Below, piece by piece: positions 53,845-64,000 of a stretch of 64,000 nt of DNA (positions are counted from its first letter, which is position 1; every line of letters begins with the position of its first letter). The notes under the pieces are model-generated. The model was not told the DNA's origin, did not search any database, and worked only from the letters and a program-made list of their open reading frames with translations. Source of the DNA: Isoetes taiwanensis (lineage: Eukaryota > Streptophyta > Lycopodiopsida > Isoetales > Isoetaceae); contig JAJEKV010000004.1 of the NCBI GenBank assembly GCA_021234155.1, forward strand, positions 5,148,109-5,212,108, read 5' to 3'. Both the position numbers and the translations under genes were made by a program.

Positions 53845-54675
53845 AATGTTGGCTCAATTGGTTATGACATTGATGAGATGAAATCGAGGAATTATTTGCA
53901 TGAGAGAAGGTGTGGTATCTAGTCCAAATTTGAAAATCTGTTAGGTGTACGCGCTTCCATTTTGGTGACGCACAGTACACGCTTCCATTTTAGTCATGTA
54001 CTGGGCAGTTTTATGCTTTTATTTGTTAGAGCTTCTATGGTATGCAGGTGCATCCTCTGTAGGACCGTCCATGGTTACAAACTCCTTGTCTCGAATGCAA
54101 GTACATCCTTTGTAGACTGTAGCTGTCTGTGGTTATGATGGTGCATTTCATCTAAAACAGCTTTCTATTGTAAAACTCATTGAGGAACAACAAAATGCAA
54201 TATTTATTTCTATGGAAAGTGGAGGTATTATACTTAAATAATATTCCTATTACATCTCTCCGACTTCTAGAATCTCCCCCGGTATAAAATAAGACAGTGT
54301 CACATATATTAAAAATATCATTAAAATAAGACATGTCTTATTTTTTTGGGGTTTTCCACTAGAATTTTGATGGTGTTTTATTTTATGACACCTTATAGTG
54401 GAAAAACAACTTTAATTTTATGTGTCCTATTTTTTGATTTGGAGTCATAAAGGGTGTCATATCTCAATGTGACAGTCTTATTTTATGACTACAGTAGAAA
54501 GTCTTATTTTACGACTACAGTAGAAAATCACCCTTATTTGTTGATCAGTTACTTCGAGAATGTAAAAGCTAAAAAACGAGGCAAATTCTTCCCCACGTAA
54601 TCCTGCATTTCATAGAATACCCCGGAAAATACTCCATTAGGGGTCTGTTTCAATTCAATTCCCCCAGAAAGTAAA
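53845..54675. other. Intergenic spacer between PPR and pectinesterase genes
   Basis: The two genes are convergent across this spacer. It holds TACACGCTTCCATTTTGGTGA/TAGTCA duplicated near 53948-53998, and CTTATTTTATGACTACAGTA duplicated near 54478-54525. GTTTTCCACTA...TAGTGGAAAAAC (about 54349-54410) forms a foldback. No gene seen. Confidence 0.5.
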
Positions 54676-54678
54676 GAA

Positions 54679-56753
54679 TTAAGGAATTAAAACAAAAGCA
54701 TCATCGTTGACCCAACTATCTCCATCGATGAAGTCATGTGCCAGGAACTGAGATGCCAAGTCAAAGTTATATATTTGGTGAGACCATGGAACTCGTTTGC
54801 GAGGCAAATAGCCAGGGCCACGGCCATTGTACTCAGCATAATACACCCCATTGCTAACGGGCTCAGAGTTCCAAGGGTGCCAACCAGCAGGGTCGATAAT
54901 GGAGTTCTCATAAGAATTCAAAAAGACCGTTCTAGAGAAATGTTTCCAAGGGCGACCCAGGAAGCTCTTAACTTTGTTACCCATGAGCTTGAGCTGTTCA
55001 GTGCCATCTAGAATGCAGTTTTCAAAGGAAAATCCTGTGTTTGAGGAGGCATTGAGTCTACCTTGGGCTGTGAAAGTGTTGTATTGGCCATGCAGCGGCA
55101 GTCGGGCATTCAACTTGCACTCCTCAAAAACAGCTGTTGCATCACCAAAGATAAAATCCACTGTGCCGTTGATTATGCAATTGCGATAATACTGTCGACC
55201 GCGGTGTGGATATAATGTGTCTTGATATGCGCCAAATGAACAGTTGTAGAATGCTACCCGATCGGCTGTTACTCTCAACGCCACAGCTTGAGCCTTTTCG
55301 GGTCCAGCAGTGTTGAGAATTGTGAGGGCCTTTCCTTGAAATCCATCTCCCGCTATAACTGCAAGACAATTCCCAATTTGGTCATAACAATAGTAGTTGC
55401 TTTAAAATATATGTTTGTTAAGAAGGCGCCAAGAAGAAGAGCACTTCCCACAAACACCAACATACATTGCTCCTTCCACATGTTGTCACATTGAAGTGGT
55501 CGGGATATCGCAATCCATTTGGTCTAGAAAATTGATTGCTTGCCCAAGATTGGGCTAGAAAATTGCTTACCTACTGTGGCTGAGTTGAACGTTGTAACAC
55601 TAGGTTCCTGGACACTCATATGGCCACTTATGATGGTCTTGTCAATACCATCGCCCTCAAACATGAGGTTAATCTTATATTTAGGGACTCTGACAGTCTC
55701 ATAGTAGGTGCCACCAAGAATACGTATAATGTATTTAGTGGTAGAGTTATAAGGAGCTGCATCAATGGCAGATTGGATAGACGAGAATTGAGACTTGCCA
55801 TCTGCGTTGCCAGATTTAGAGACCACTACAATACGTGAAGGTGGGGGTGAAGGGGAAGAAGGGGGTGGAGGAGGTTTAAGCAAAGGGTTAGGGTTAGGGG
55901 TTGGGGGTAAATATAGGGGCAAAGCGAGGGGGTGGAGGAGGTTTAAGGAAAGGGTTAGGTTTAGGGACCTGGGGGTAAAGATGGGGGCAAAGCCAGAGGG
56001 TGGAGGAGGTTTAAGGAAAGGATTAGGCTTAGGGACCTGGGGGTAAAGATGGGGGGGCAAAGCTGTGGGGTGGATTAGGCTTAGGGACTGGAGGGTAACG
56101 ATGCCAGGGGACAAAGCCAGGGGGTGGAGGATGTTTAAGGAAAGGGTTAGGCTTAGGGACTGGGGGGTAAAGATGGGGGCAAAGCCAAGGGCCAAGCAAA
56201 TCAGGTTGTAGCAGAGAGCGGCCTCTTGTTGGAAGTTATGAATGGGGATGCTGACGAGGCTATGGTCGAACCCATCAATACAGGTGGCATGGGACGTGAG
56301 GGCTCCGCTGAGCCAAGTGTGTATATCAGCGGCGAGCGAATAAGGGATGGGAAGGTGATGGCGCAAAATTGCTTGCTCCGCAGCAAACATCAGTTGCGTA
56401 GCATCCTCTACTAGTTCAATGCAGTCTATCGCTGCAACTCTTTGCCTTATAGCAACTTCTGTCTGGTGGCCTCGTAGAGTATCTCGCAACACGCATGATA
56501 AGGCCTGCAACACTTTTGCCCGAGTATATGCTCCCTTTATTGCATTCAGTGCTTTTTGTCTAAGTAGTGGATACGACAATTGTTCTCTCCTACAACAACC
56601 ATGTGCCTCAAAGAAGGGTGGTCTTTGGAGCAAGGGTGGTCTCCTAAAGCCATGTGGCTCACGGAAGGGCGGCCTTATGAAGGCGTGCGCATCAACAACC
56701 ACCATCACCACCACCATTGCACCCACTAGCGTCCATACTCTCGCTCCTTTCAT
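54679..56753 (-). CDS. Type-I pectin methylesterase (PMEI-PME), two exons
   Basis: CDS joins 56753-55571 and 55358-54679 (620 residues), with donor GTAG|GTAAGC and acceptor TTGCAG|TTATAG; the join gives SATVVIAGDGF, matching the family. Order: signal peptide or anchor (WTLVGAMVVVMVVVDAHA), a PMEI-like pro-domain (IDCIELVEDA, TWLSGALTSHATCIDGFDH), a Pro/Leu-rich linker encoded by a minisatellite, and the catalytic domain from about residue 307. Signature motifs are all present: GGTYYE (347-352), QAVAL (Q418), YQDTL (Q440, D441), DFIFG (D462) and LGRPW (R530). It removes methyl esters from cell-wall homogalacturonan after secretion; the pro-domain is normally cleaved at a basic site, and no clear RRLL-type site is visible here. 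The long linker is unusual. Expression cues not seen. Confidence 0.9.
55865..56192 (-). repeat. Coding minisatellite in the pectinesterase linker
   Basis: Five units start at 55865, 55932, 56000, 56070 and 56124 (periods 67, 68, 70 and 54 bp, one internally deleted). Each has GGAGGAGGTTTAAG, AAAGGGTTAGG, GGGGTAAAGATGGGGGC and CAAAGCC words. Because the periods are not all multiples of three, successive units are read in different frames, giving PKPNPFLKPPPP in one and SLNLTLSLNLLHPLAL in the next, without a stop. Confidence 0.85.
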
Positions 56754-57173
56754 AGTCTTGCTTGCCGTTGGTTGACAATTTCTTCACTTTTATGTCATTC
56801 TCCCTTTTTCTACGTTCCTAAAAATATTTATGTGCCATTTCTATCATTACGTTCCTATAAATATTAATGTCCCATTTGTTTGTATCATTGTCCCTCCTAA
56901 AAATATTAATGTCCCACTAAATTTAGCGCTTCTATTTCTTGGAGGTTTGATCCGTGCCGTTCTATTGCAGCGGTTTCTCCAAGGTTGAAGCTTTGATTCT
57001 CCCGGTTTTAGCTTCTCCTTCTTGGTCGACTTCTCCTTCTTGGTCGACTTCTCCTTCTTGGTTTGCAGCTCGTTTCGATCTGCAGAGTAACAGTTTTTTC
57101 CCTGATTTTGAATCCAAAACGTGAGAACGCTCTGACAGCAAATCGCTGTTGCTGGATCCGACAGGGCTGCTTA

Positions 57174-57370
57174 GGGTGCTTTCCCATGGGACTAAAACCC
57201 GGAGATCTTCTTGAGGTCAGGCCGAAGGCTCCGGTGTTCCCATGAGCGCCTTACTTGCTTGATTCAGGTTTAGGACCTGAGTCGAAAAGTATTCTCCACA
57301 CAATTCTGAGCCTCAGGTTTTTGACCTTAGTACGGATTTTTCAGGTCTACAAATCCATGGGAAAGCACCC
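57174..57370. mobile_element. Tourist-like (PIF/Harbinger) MITE, 197 bp
   Basis: A perfect 16-bp terminal inverted repeat, GGGTGCTTTCCCATGG, at both ends, flanked on each side by TTA (57171-57173 and 57371-57373). A three-base TTA/TAA target duplication is characteristic of PIF/Harbinger-type elements. Non-coding. Confidence 0.8.
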
Positions 57371-57379
57371 TTAGACAGC

Positions 57380-58160
57380 ACAAGGCTGAGGTTGGAGCTG
57401 TTGAACCGTGCCGCAGAATTTGATTTCGGCTTGCAGTTGTTTGATTCAGCAGGTTGATTTAATTAGCTCGATCTCCTTCACGTTATCTGCATCTGCCAAT
57501 CCAGTCCGTTGTCTGAAGATCTCATTCGTGTTTTCCTTTTAAATTTGTTCTCGCTCCATTTTCAGTTAACACGTGTCCTTACACGTGTTTAATTTTACTT
57601 AAACCAAATGTCCAAATTATCACTACGGCATGACTTTAATTCCAACACTTTTTACTTGCTAGAGGAAAATTTCCTATGCTTTTCTGAAGACCTGCTAGCA
57701 TGTAAATGTTTGCCTATTTTAAAACCAACCATCAATTTTCTTATGAATTAAAATCTAACCTTCCTGTAAGTTACAAGCCGAACAAGCACTTAAAATAAGA
57801 AATACCATCTAGAAATCCAATCTTCATCTAGCATATACTAATCATGTACTTAGAAAAGGAAAAAGACCATAACATAAGACAAGTTGGTTCTCGAACAATG
57901 AACAGTACCAGCTTGCGAACAGAAAATTCACAATGCTTGTAGAAAGATTGCAAGTTCACATAAGGCTTAGTCATCCAGATCAAGTTCATCCTCAACTTCA
58001 ACAATCTACTTACTTAAATTGTGTGGGGGTGTGTCCTCCTTTTTCCGGCCGCCGGTGGACATCGAAATCCGGCCAAAAAGCGAAATTTTGTGATCTAAAA
58101 ATAAAAATCCGGCAAGTGAGATTTTTAGTGCAAGGGTTTAGGTTACGTTTTTTCTCCAGC
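57380..58160. other. Anonymous intergenic DNA
   Basis: No supported gene. A GC-rich patch (CCGGCCGCCGGTGG) is near 58046. Confidence 0.4.
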
Positions 58161-58261
58161 TATTAACGGTGCCGGGTGTAATAAATTTTTTTGCAGGCCG
58201 AGGATGCCGCCTCCTTCCTTCATCCCGCCTCCTTCCTTCATTCCTCCTTGCATTTAAAATG

Positions 58262-58321
58262 CAGCAGCGTTGCTTGCATTCACTATTCTTGCAGCAGCGT
58301 TGCTTGCATTCACTATTCTTC
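58262..58321 (+). repeat. 30-bp tandem duplication
   Basis: GCAGCAGCGTTGCTTGCATT-CACTATTCTT occurs twice in a row, identical. It lies in a pyrimidine-rich region upstream of the exon-like pieces that follow. Confidence 0.85.
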
Positions 58322-58602
58322 CCTTTGCTTTCTTCTCTGCATCGAAATGGTTCTTGCATGCAAGGATATCTATAGCAGGCGATTCCTTACCGATTATTAG
58401 GCGTGTTTTTTATTAAACCTGTGGAGACGTATTTTTCCACTCTCCTCCATCCCGTCTGAACGAGGCTCCTAACCGGCCAGATAGCAGGCTGGATAGCAGG
58501 TTGGAGCTTCAGATTCAACATCAGGTAGACAATTTGTTCCTTTTAGGGTGGATTCTTGCCGTAAATTTCTTTGCCTTCTCTTAACATGTGCTCTTTCTTC
58601 AG

Positions 58603-59470
58603 GCAAAACCGAGGATACATAAGAAACATGTTTACAAACGACCCAATCTTTGGTCTGCAGTGGATCTCAAAATTTGCTTACGCATTATTCCATTATTTTA
58701 TTTCTGGCGACCTGGGCGAGGAACTCTCACGATTAATTGGAGCTCCAGTAAGGTATGAAAAGTTGAAACTAAACCCATTGTTGTTGATGGTCATAATTAT
58801 GTAATGTTTAATGGTCATGACTTGCTTTCTGATTTCTGATAATATGCATTTCCTCTTTTGCCAGGCAAGAAATTCCATGGTTACAAGCAGTGGATGTGGC
58901 AGCAACGCATGAGGCAGAGGAGTCGGCTTCTTTTCATAATATCCTTCCGAGTCCAGTTTGCAGGTAAATTTTCATAAACGGTGCTTTCAGATCCCTTGCT
59001 ATTCTGCTATTCCTTGCTTTTGCTGCAGAAAGATGACCGTATGCTTAAGCGCTCATTTCTTTCACAGGTATCATGTTTTAATGCTCAATATGGCAATGTT
59101 TCCAATCCCATTGTTTTCGCCGATTCCACATGCAGACACGTTTCAAAGCAAGTTTTGCCTTGCTTCTTTCAGCTCATTCATGCTTCCAGCTCATTCAAAT
59201 CATAGGTCGACCATCATTTGGATATGGCCAAACAATGATACCTTCAGAAATGACATCTAGATTCAGATTTAAGCAGAGCATGACCACCATTGAAAGGAGA
59301 TATACATTTGTTTTCACATCTTTAACCAGGGCTTTATTTGGCCCAAGCATTGCTTTGGCTGAGCCCCTGAATTTGGGTGCTGAAGCTGCAAATCCTGTTA
59401 TAGATAAGGTCATCGCAGTTGTATTTATAGCTGCTATAGTACCGTTTAGGGCTGGAATCTATATCAGGTT
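58603..59470 (+). pseudogene. Exon-like pieces of an unrecognised membrane or plastid gene
   Basis: 58603-58752 (TTCTTCAG|G ... GTAAG|GTATG) encodes RNMFTNDPIFGLQWISKFAY, ALFHYFISGDLGEELSRLIG and APV. 58865-58963 joins in frame as RQEIPWLQAVDVAATHEAEE ... SFHNILPSPVC and ends GCAG|GTAAAT. A 39-nt piece, 59029-59067 (CTGCAG|A ... CACAG|GTATC), follows. A final open stretch (59280-59469) reads SLTRALFGPSIALAEPLNLG, AEAANPVIDKVIAVVFIAAI and VPFRAGIYI (one hydrophobic helix) before donor ATCAG|GTTTTT. Splice signals are good, but the frame across the last two junctions is unsure and no start or end was found. It may be a real gene with long introns or a relic. Confidence 0.4.
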
Positions 59471-60149
59471 TTTACTCAAAATGCCTTTATTCAATCAAAT
59501 TTCCATTTTTCTCGCATTTTTCCTCGTTGACAACAGGGTTGTAATGCAGGAGGTTCTCAGAATACATGAATACATGATGTCAATTTCCAGTTGCCATCTA
59601 GCATGTGCACATCAAATTGACTCTTGCTTATCATTGGTCATTTTTAGGTATTTGTTCCAATATCTATCTTGATTTGTTTTCTTGCATCAACAATTAACAT
59701 TCCTGCATGTTTTAGACTGCATTTCTGTATTTTTAACTTCCCATTGTGTGGTACTATCTGATTTGCATCTCCCAGTTTTGAGCCGCTTGCTTCAGCATAA
59801 AGATGAATGTTGATTTCTTTATGTGCTTATAAGCAAATGCATGAATGCATGTATTTGGTTATGCTTTAAACAGAGGTGTATTCAAAGTCCAAATGGACAT
59901 ACTCAAAAGTTAAAAAATCTGCACCATGGGATGGAGTTGCTACATGCCTCGCCTCTATCAAATCCCTAATCTGTAATAATATCATCAAGATTTGGCGACA
60001 TGCGATTTGCAGTGCATGTTTAATCTTGAGGGTGTCCATTCCAAGCTCATATCACAGATGGTTGTATCCATGGTATTCTGCGCACTTTGATCATACTCTA
60101 AATTTTCCATGTCCATAGATTTTGCAGCAACAGATGCATCATCTCTCCC

Positions 60150-60373
60150 CACTCAGTTTGAGTTTTCAATCTTTCATAATTTATGTACAGTGCAATCTCA
60201 ATTGCAATCGCAAAAGATCGCTGATAAGTCTAAAGGGAATTCTTTTGGCATGTGTGAACAATGTTTACTCGGTTTGAGTTTTCAATCTTTCATATTTTAT
60301 CTACAGTGCAATGTCAATTGCAATTGCAAAAGATGTCGCTGATAAGTCTAAAGGGAAGTTCTTTTGGCATGCC
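60150..60373 (+). repeat. ~120-bp tandem duplication
   Basis: Units at about 60152-60252 and 60271-60373 share TTTGAGTTTTCAATCTTTCA, ACAGTGCAAT, CAATTGCAAT and GCTGATAAGTCTAAAGGGAA. Confidence 0.8.
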
Positions 60374-60380
60374 TAAAAAC

Positions 60381-60586
60381 CGGTTAGGAGCCACTCTGCC
60401 CCATCGTCCACTTATATCGTGCCATGTGGCACTTTTTGGCCCTGTTTCAAAATTAGGAAGCTTCAGAGACTCTGCGTTCCGGTGGTGATGCACTTCTGTA
60501 ACCAAAATTTACCACAAATTTTATGCACTTCGAAGCTTTCTACTTGCATTCCAGGCCATTCTGAGCTGCAGAGTGTCTCCTAACCG
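60381..60586. mobile_element. MITE-like element with 19-bp inverted ends
   Basis: CGGTTAGGAGCCACTCTGC (60381-60399) and GCAGAGTGTCTCCTAACCG (60568-60586) are inverted copies with one mismatch, 206 bp end to end. No coding capacity. The target duplication was not recognised, so the superfamily is unknown. Confidence 0.6.
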
Positions 60587-60598
60587 ATTTCCACGTTA

Positions 60599-60704
60599 CA
60601 GGGAAGTCCATTTATGGGACTTCCCTGCTGTGTCAACCTGCCTCCGCGCTGCCGCGCGTCGGCAGGTTTTCACAGCACGAAAGTCCCATAAATGGACTTT
60701 CCTG
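60599..60704. repeat. 44-bp-arm hairpin with nested palindromes
   Basis: 60599-60642 and 60661-60704 are reverse complements with four mismatches around an 18-nt GC-rich loop (TCCGCGCTGCCGCGCGTC). Each arm also contains AAGTCCATTTATGGGACTT, itself an inverted repeat, so cruciform or multi-branched folding is possible. Confidence 0.85.
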
Positions 60705-61412
60705 TATACGTAAACAATGTTTAAGTTGGCAAATCTTCTGTATAACTATTGTTCCCTTCCAACAAAGATGGAAGACTGCCAGGATATTATGGTAGGGGTG
60801 TGATCATTGATGCTTGAAACTATTACAAACCCATTTATTGGACACGCATGTGGGAAAGCAAAGTGCAAAGATAAGCCCATTGGTTGAAGGTGCACATTAA
60901 TGGAAAAAGTATAGTTTATTAGCTTATCTACGGCTTGGAAAAATGCTTGAAAGGGACATCTGTTAGCTTATCTAATGTTGCATTTGAATTATTTTTCTGT
61001 GCTTTAGGACAAATATTGTGCTTTGTATGTACATGGTATGTAGTAAAAGAAATTCAACTCTATTATAACAACAAAATTTTCTTCAACCAAATAATTAAAT
61101 CCAGCAAGATGAAATTTTTAGCGTTTGAAGGATTAGCCATTTCTTGCCCATAACTCTTCCTATCACTCCAGACCAGAGAATTTCCATGCTGATTGCCATT
61201 GGATTATTTGGTTGTTTTAATTTCAGCACATGAGGACCATCGTTTAAACATGAATTTTACACCTATACAATGGACATTGATTATTTGATGAAAGGAGACC
61301 AATAGAAGCTGATAAATATGTGCAGAGCACGTCAGGCACCTAATGTCCCAAGGGTGGAATTTTGAGGATAAATTTTGGATCTGTCTTTTCAAAATTTCAT
61401 CTTTCGAGATTT

Positions 61413-61600
61413 AGCTGCTCCCCCCCAAAACAACATTACTTATAAAGCATTTTTTTCCCTATTGAGATCCATAAACTCAAACTTAATACATTGATGATAC
61501 TGTTATTTGACAATTTTAATAACAAAAATAATTACAAAAGAAAATAATGTCTATTCCTGTCAATATCAACATGTGATTGTCGGAAGTTGCACATATCAAA
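61413..61600 (+). repeat. Dispersed repeat shared with 50.04-50.23 kb
   Basis: The matching words TTAATACATTGATGATAC and GGAAGTTGCACATA are in the same order and orientation as the 50 kb copy. Confidence 0.5.
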
Positions 61601-61636
61601 ATTAAAGGCCTCGTAAAAACACTAGCCAGAACATTA

Positions 61637-61666
61637 GCCCGGCAACGCCGGGCACACGTTTACTAG
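61637..61666 (+). mobile_element. Helitron-like 3' terminus, second copy
   Basis: The hairpin GCCCGGCAACGCCGGGC (61637-61653) is identical to that at 9765-9781 and is followed after 9 nt by CTAG (61663-61666) and T. Sequence outside the hairpin differs between the copies, as expected for different family members. The 5' end was not found. Confidence 0.55.
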
Positions 61667-61699
61667 TGTAATTTTCAGTTGCTCTTCGATGTATTATAT

Positions 61700-61975
61700 T
61701 GGCTGCTGAAAAGATATGCCTAAACGTCTTACTAGATTTCCATATTATTCGAATGGCCTCCTTAAAATCAAAATCATCAAGTTCTTCCACCCATGACCTT
61801 CATTGGAGATCCTCATTAGCGCATCAGTGCCTTATCTTCAGCTTATTTCGATACTTATCTTTGATATGGTTCATGTGGCTAAAGCCACTTTCGCATATTG
61901 TTGTGCTTGCACATTGAATCATAGCAATTGTTGCTAGTTTTGTCAATTCAACATATTTATCCTCCTTCAACACCT
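61700..61975 (-). pseudogene. hAT transposase C-terminal (dimerisation) fragment
   Basis: The minus strand reads DKYVELTKLATIAMIQCAST, TICESGFSHMNHIKDKYRNK and LKIRH, then after stops WVEELDDFDFKEAIRIIWKS. The pattern of a hydrophobic helix, STxxCExGFSxMNxIK and RN-L matches the hAT dimerisation domain. Two in-frame stops mark it as dead. Only this C-terminal part remains. Confidence 0.65.
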
Positions 61976-61999
61976 ATTGAAAGATGATAATTGTCCAAG

Positions 62000-62930
62000 T
62001 ATCCAAGAAGTTCTTGTTTGAATTTATCTTGTGAGATAATGCGATCAAACTTAACTCCTCCAACATGATGAGGCTCCGCATAAGATTTCATTTGCTTATT
62101 GACACCTTGCTGCCCAAAATCTTTGAGTTCATTTGCACTTCTTGAGATGATGCTTATGGCAAGATAGAGGGAGTCCCTGCTGAGCATGGCTACTGGGAAC
62201 TTGGAGCGAGCTAGGCCTATAGCCGATCGAGAGAGGGTCGGGTATGAGTCTGACACTTCCTGGGTCGATGGTGTCACCCTGACTCTCGAGAGTTGCAGGT
62301 GTTGGTAGTTTAGTCTGGTAAGGATGTGCGTGGCCACGATTCTCTGAGAGAATGTGGTCATTCAAGAGCCTACAAGAAATGGAACTGGCTTTGAGTCGGA
62401 GGAGGAGGAGGAGAAAGAGCAGCAAGATGAGGAGGAAGTTCGGGAGCCATCCAACCCCAATGTTCAACCGCCATTTCCAGTGTGACCCAAGCCACCAAAA
62501 TCCACGAAGAAACAAAAGGTGGGAAAGAAGGCCTTCAAACTCAAGCATGATATCGAGTTTGAAAGGAAGAAGGCGGCCTTCAAGATCTACTTCCAATGAT
62601 GGACCAGCTACAATGGCTGGTACTGCAAGCAAAACATGCCGAAGTTCGTGAAGGGAGGTAGACCGAAGAACTAGCCTAAACCCCCTCCACCTTGGCTGAG
62701 ATGAGAGTCCATTACCGACCCAATTCAAAGCACAGCCAGGTATTCCAAGAGATTCAACACTTCAGCAGTGCATGAATCTCTTAATCAGGAAGGCACCTTT
62801 CGGAATTCAAGAAAGATTCTCAGGTCACCTTGATGATGGTCCGAGCATTGCAAGAGGCGTTGCAGTATAACCCAAAAATCTGCTCAATGTATAGTTTTTT
62901 GCTATTGTTTTTGCAAAAAAATAATACATA
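62000..62930. other. Unassigned DNA with a degenerate acidic/basic open stretch
   Basis: Plus-strand frames at 62350-62680 read TGFESEEEEEKEQQDEEEVR and KQKVGKKAFKLKHDIEFERK with two internal stops, then KGGRPKN and a stop. It could be a gag- or transposon-protein relic. No family recognised. Confidence 0.3.
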
Positions 62931-62939
62931 AAGATCATG

Positions 62940-64000
62940 CATTTTTTTTTTTTTTTTTTTTTGAAGAACGTGTTTTACTTCATATTATACACTCAAAATA
63001 TTACAGAGTACTTCCAGAAGTAAGGAATGTCCCGGAAGCATCAATCACTTTTAGATGATCACTCCATATTGGAATTTTAATACGATCAGGCCAATTGGAG
63101 ATCTGAAAGCAATTATACAACTTCTTACGAATTTTTTGAAGCACCGCCTGAGAAGAAATATGCTTATCATGAAAGACCTTTCTTCGCCTTCGCTTCCATA
63201 CACTCCACATTAGCCAAGACTTTGGCATGTGAAATGCAATCCTTTTAGAAGCAGTCCACTGATTTGGATAAATACCCAAAAGAAAGTGCTGACTATCCAA
63301 AGATACTCCAAAAAGAGAATGCAGCCAGGACCTAAGACTACTCAGCTCTGCACACAAATATAAACAGTGCTCCAATGTTTCAATGCACCGCTCATACATT
63401 GGGCAAAGTGGGCTTACTCCCGGCTTAAAGCGATGAACCATCTCATTAACTCTCAAAGAGCGATGAAATCACCTGCCAAAGTAGAACATTTACCTTTGGA
63501 GGATTATATTTAGACCAAACAAGGTTCTAGATGGATTGCCATTGAGAAGGCAAAGTCTGTAAGTGCCATTTTCGAGAAGGTGATAAAGTACTTGAGGAGG
63601 TAAGCAATCTGTAGCATGAACTTACTAGCTTCTTGCCTTCTTTAATACCTTGAATAAAGTTCCAGCATCTCTTGTTACCCACCTTCTTAATTAGAGGAAG
63701 AGCACTTGCTACATAAGCCCATATACTGATATCTTTATCCAACAACCCATATGTCTCCTGAAACCATTGCCAAGGAGCAATGTCAATACCAAAATACCAC
63801 TGTTCAATAGAAATAATACCTGCTCTCCTCCACCTCGCTTGGGAATGCGCATGCATAAATTCTACAACTGGGTGTAATTGTCCATGAGTATACAAAGGCA
63901 ACCACAAGAAAGGGGGAAGATGCCTGGAGACAAGCTTCCCAATCAAATGTAATCACCTGTTGGACTACCTTCCAGGCCCGAAGCAAGCCTTTCAGTACTG
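62940..64000 (-). mobile_element. LINE (L1-type) ORF2 3' part, running off the window
   Basis: Poly-A tail in minus sense (T run at 62942-62962). Minus frames 63946-63527 (SIEQWYFGIDIAPWQWFQET ... KRCWNFIQGIKEGKKLVSSC) and 63456-63001 (RVNEMVHRFKPGVSPLCPMY, then ERCIETLEHCLYLCAELSSL, RSWLH ... SWLMWSVWKRRRRKVFHDKH) correspond to the region after the reverse transcriptase and the zf-RVT Cys/His motif (CPMYERCIETLEHCLYLC) of plant LINEs. A frame break lies between 63456 and 63527. The 5' portion is beyond 64000. Confidence 0.75.

Noticed and set aside
54687-55500. Plus-strand and alternative-frame ORFs over the pectinesterase gene
   Set aside because: They are shadows of the coding strand without motifs or codon bias.
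61957-62728. Minus-strand ORFs of 134 and 199 codons
   Set aside because: The compositions look like non-coding translation; the plus strand shows a better, though broken, charged reading.

Overview
The window looks like nuclear DNA of a vascular plant. The genes seen have plant-style introns, and they include a DYW-class PPR protein, a type-I pectin methylesterase and a MASS-like MAPK substrate. These sit in AT-rich, repeat-dominated DNA with Ty3/gypsy, LINE, SINE-like, Helitron-like, hAT-like and Tourist-like remains. Few genes, much decayed transposon DNA and many low-copy diverged duplications suggest a large genome such as a gymnosperm or fern. The sequence alone does not fix the species. 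All calls come from reading the sequence; no database search was run. Layout: 1-16 kb is mostly anonymous repeat DNA. It holds a 105-bp exon-like tandem duplication (2.8 kb), a coiled-coil/RING-like gene (7.0-8.1 kb) whose intron carries a LINE fragment, a Helitron-like 3' end (9.79 kb), a broken transposase-like gene (10.2-11.1 kb), and a heat-shock-element promoter (14.6 kb) pointing at a partial gene. A small MASS-like gene lies at 16.0-16.5 kb. 17-28 kb has a duplicated segment (20-21 kb), an LTR (22.8-23.2 kb) and a nearly intact DDE-type transposase gene with one frameshift (24.1-26.5 kb). The most unusual region is 28.3-36.6 kb, with a diverged relative at 47.0-48.8 kb. It encodes a decayed multi-exon gene that I read as an RGG/basic N-terminus, a ParB-like DGQHS domain, a permuted (motif IV before motif I) amino-DNA-methyltransferase-like domain, and an FCP1-like HAD phosphatase domain. 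Its splice sites are largely preserved although the frame is broken. About 20 copies of a short GC-rich palindrome (core GCGCCTGGCGC) lie only in its introns and flanks; one was split by a hAT-like MITE that left a perfect 8-bp target duplication. 38.8-47 kb holds Ty3/gypsy gag, LTR and integrase pieces, including a second gag copy, and a second kind of transposase-like gene (43.4-45.6 kb). 49-57 kb contains the two best-preserved plant genes: the PPR-DYW gene (51.7-53.8 kb, plus strand) and the pectin methylesterase gene (54.7-56.8 kb, minus strand), arranged tail to tail. 57-64 kb has a Tourist-like MITE, exon-like pieces of an unrecognised gene, nested hairpins, a second Helitron-like 3' end, a hAT dimerisation-domain fragment and a LINE that runs off the right edge. 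The host genes share no obvious pathway: PPR-DYW acts in organelle RNA editing, the pectinesterase in the cell wall and the MASS-like protein in signalling. The rest is best understood as layers of mobile-element insertion and decay.
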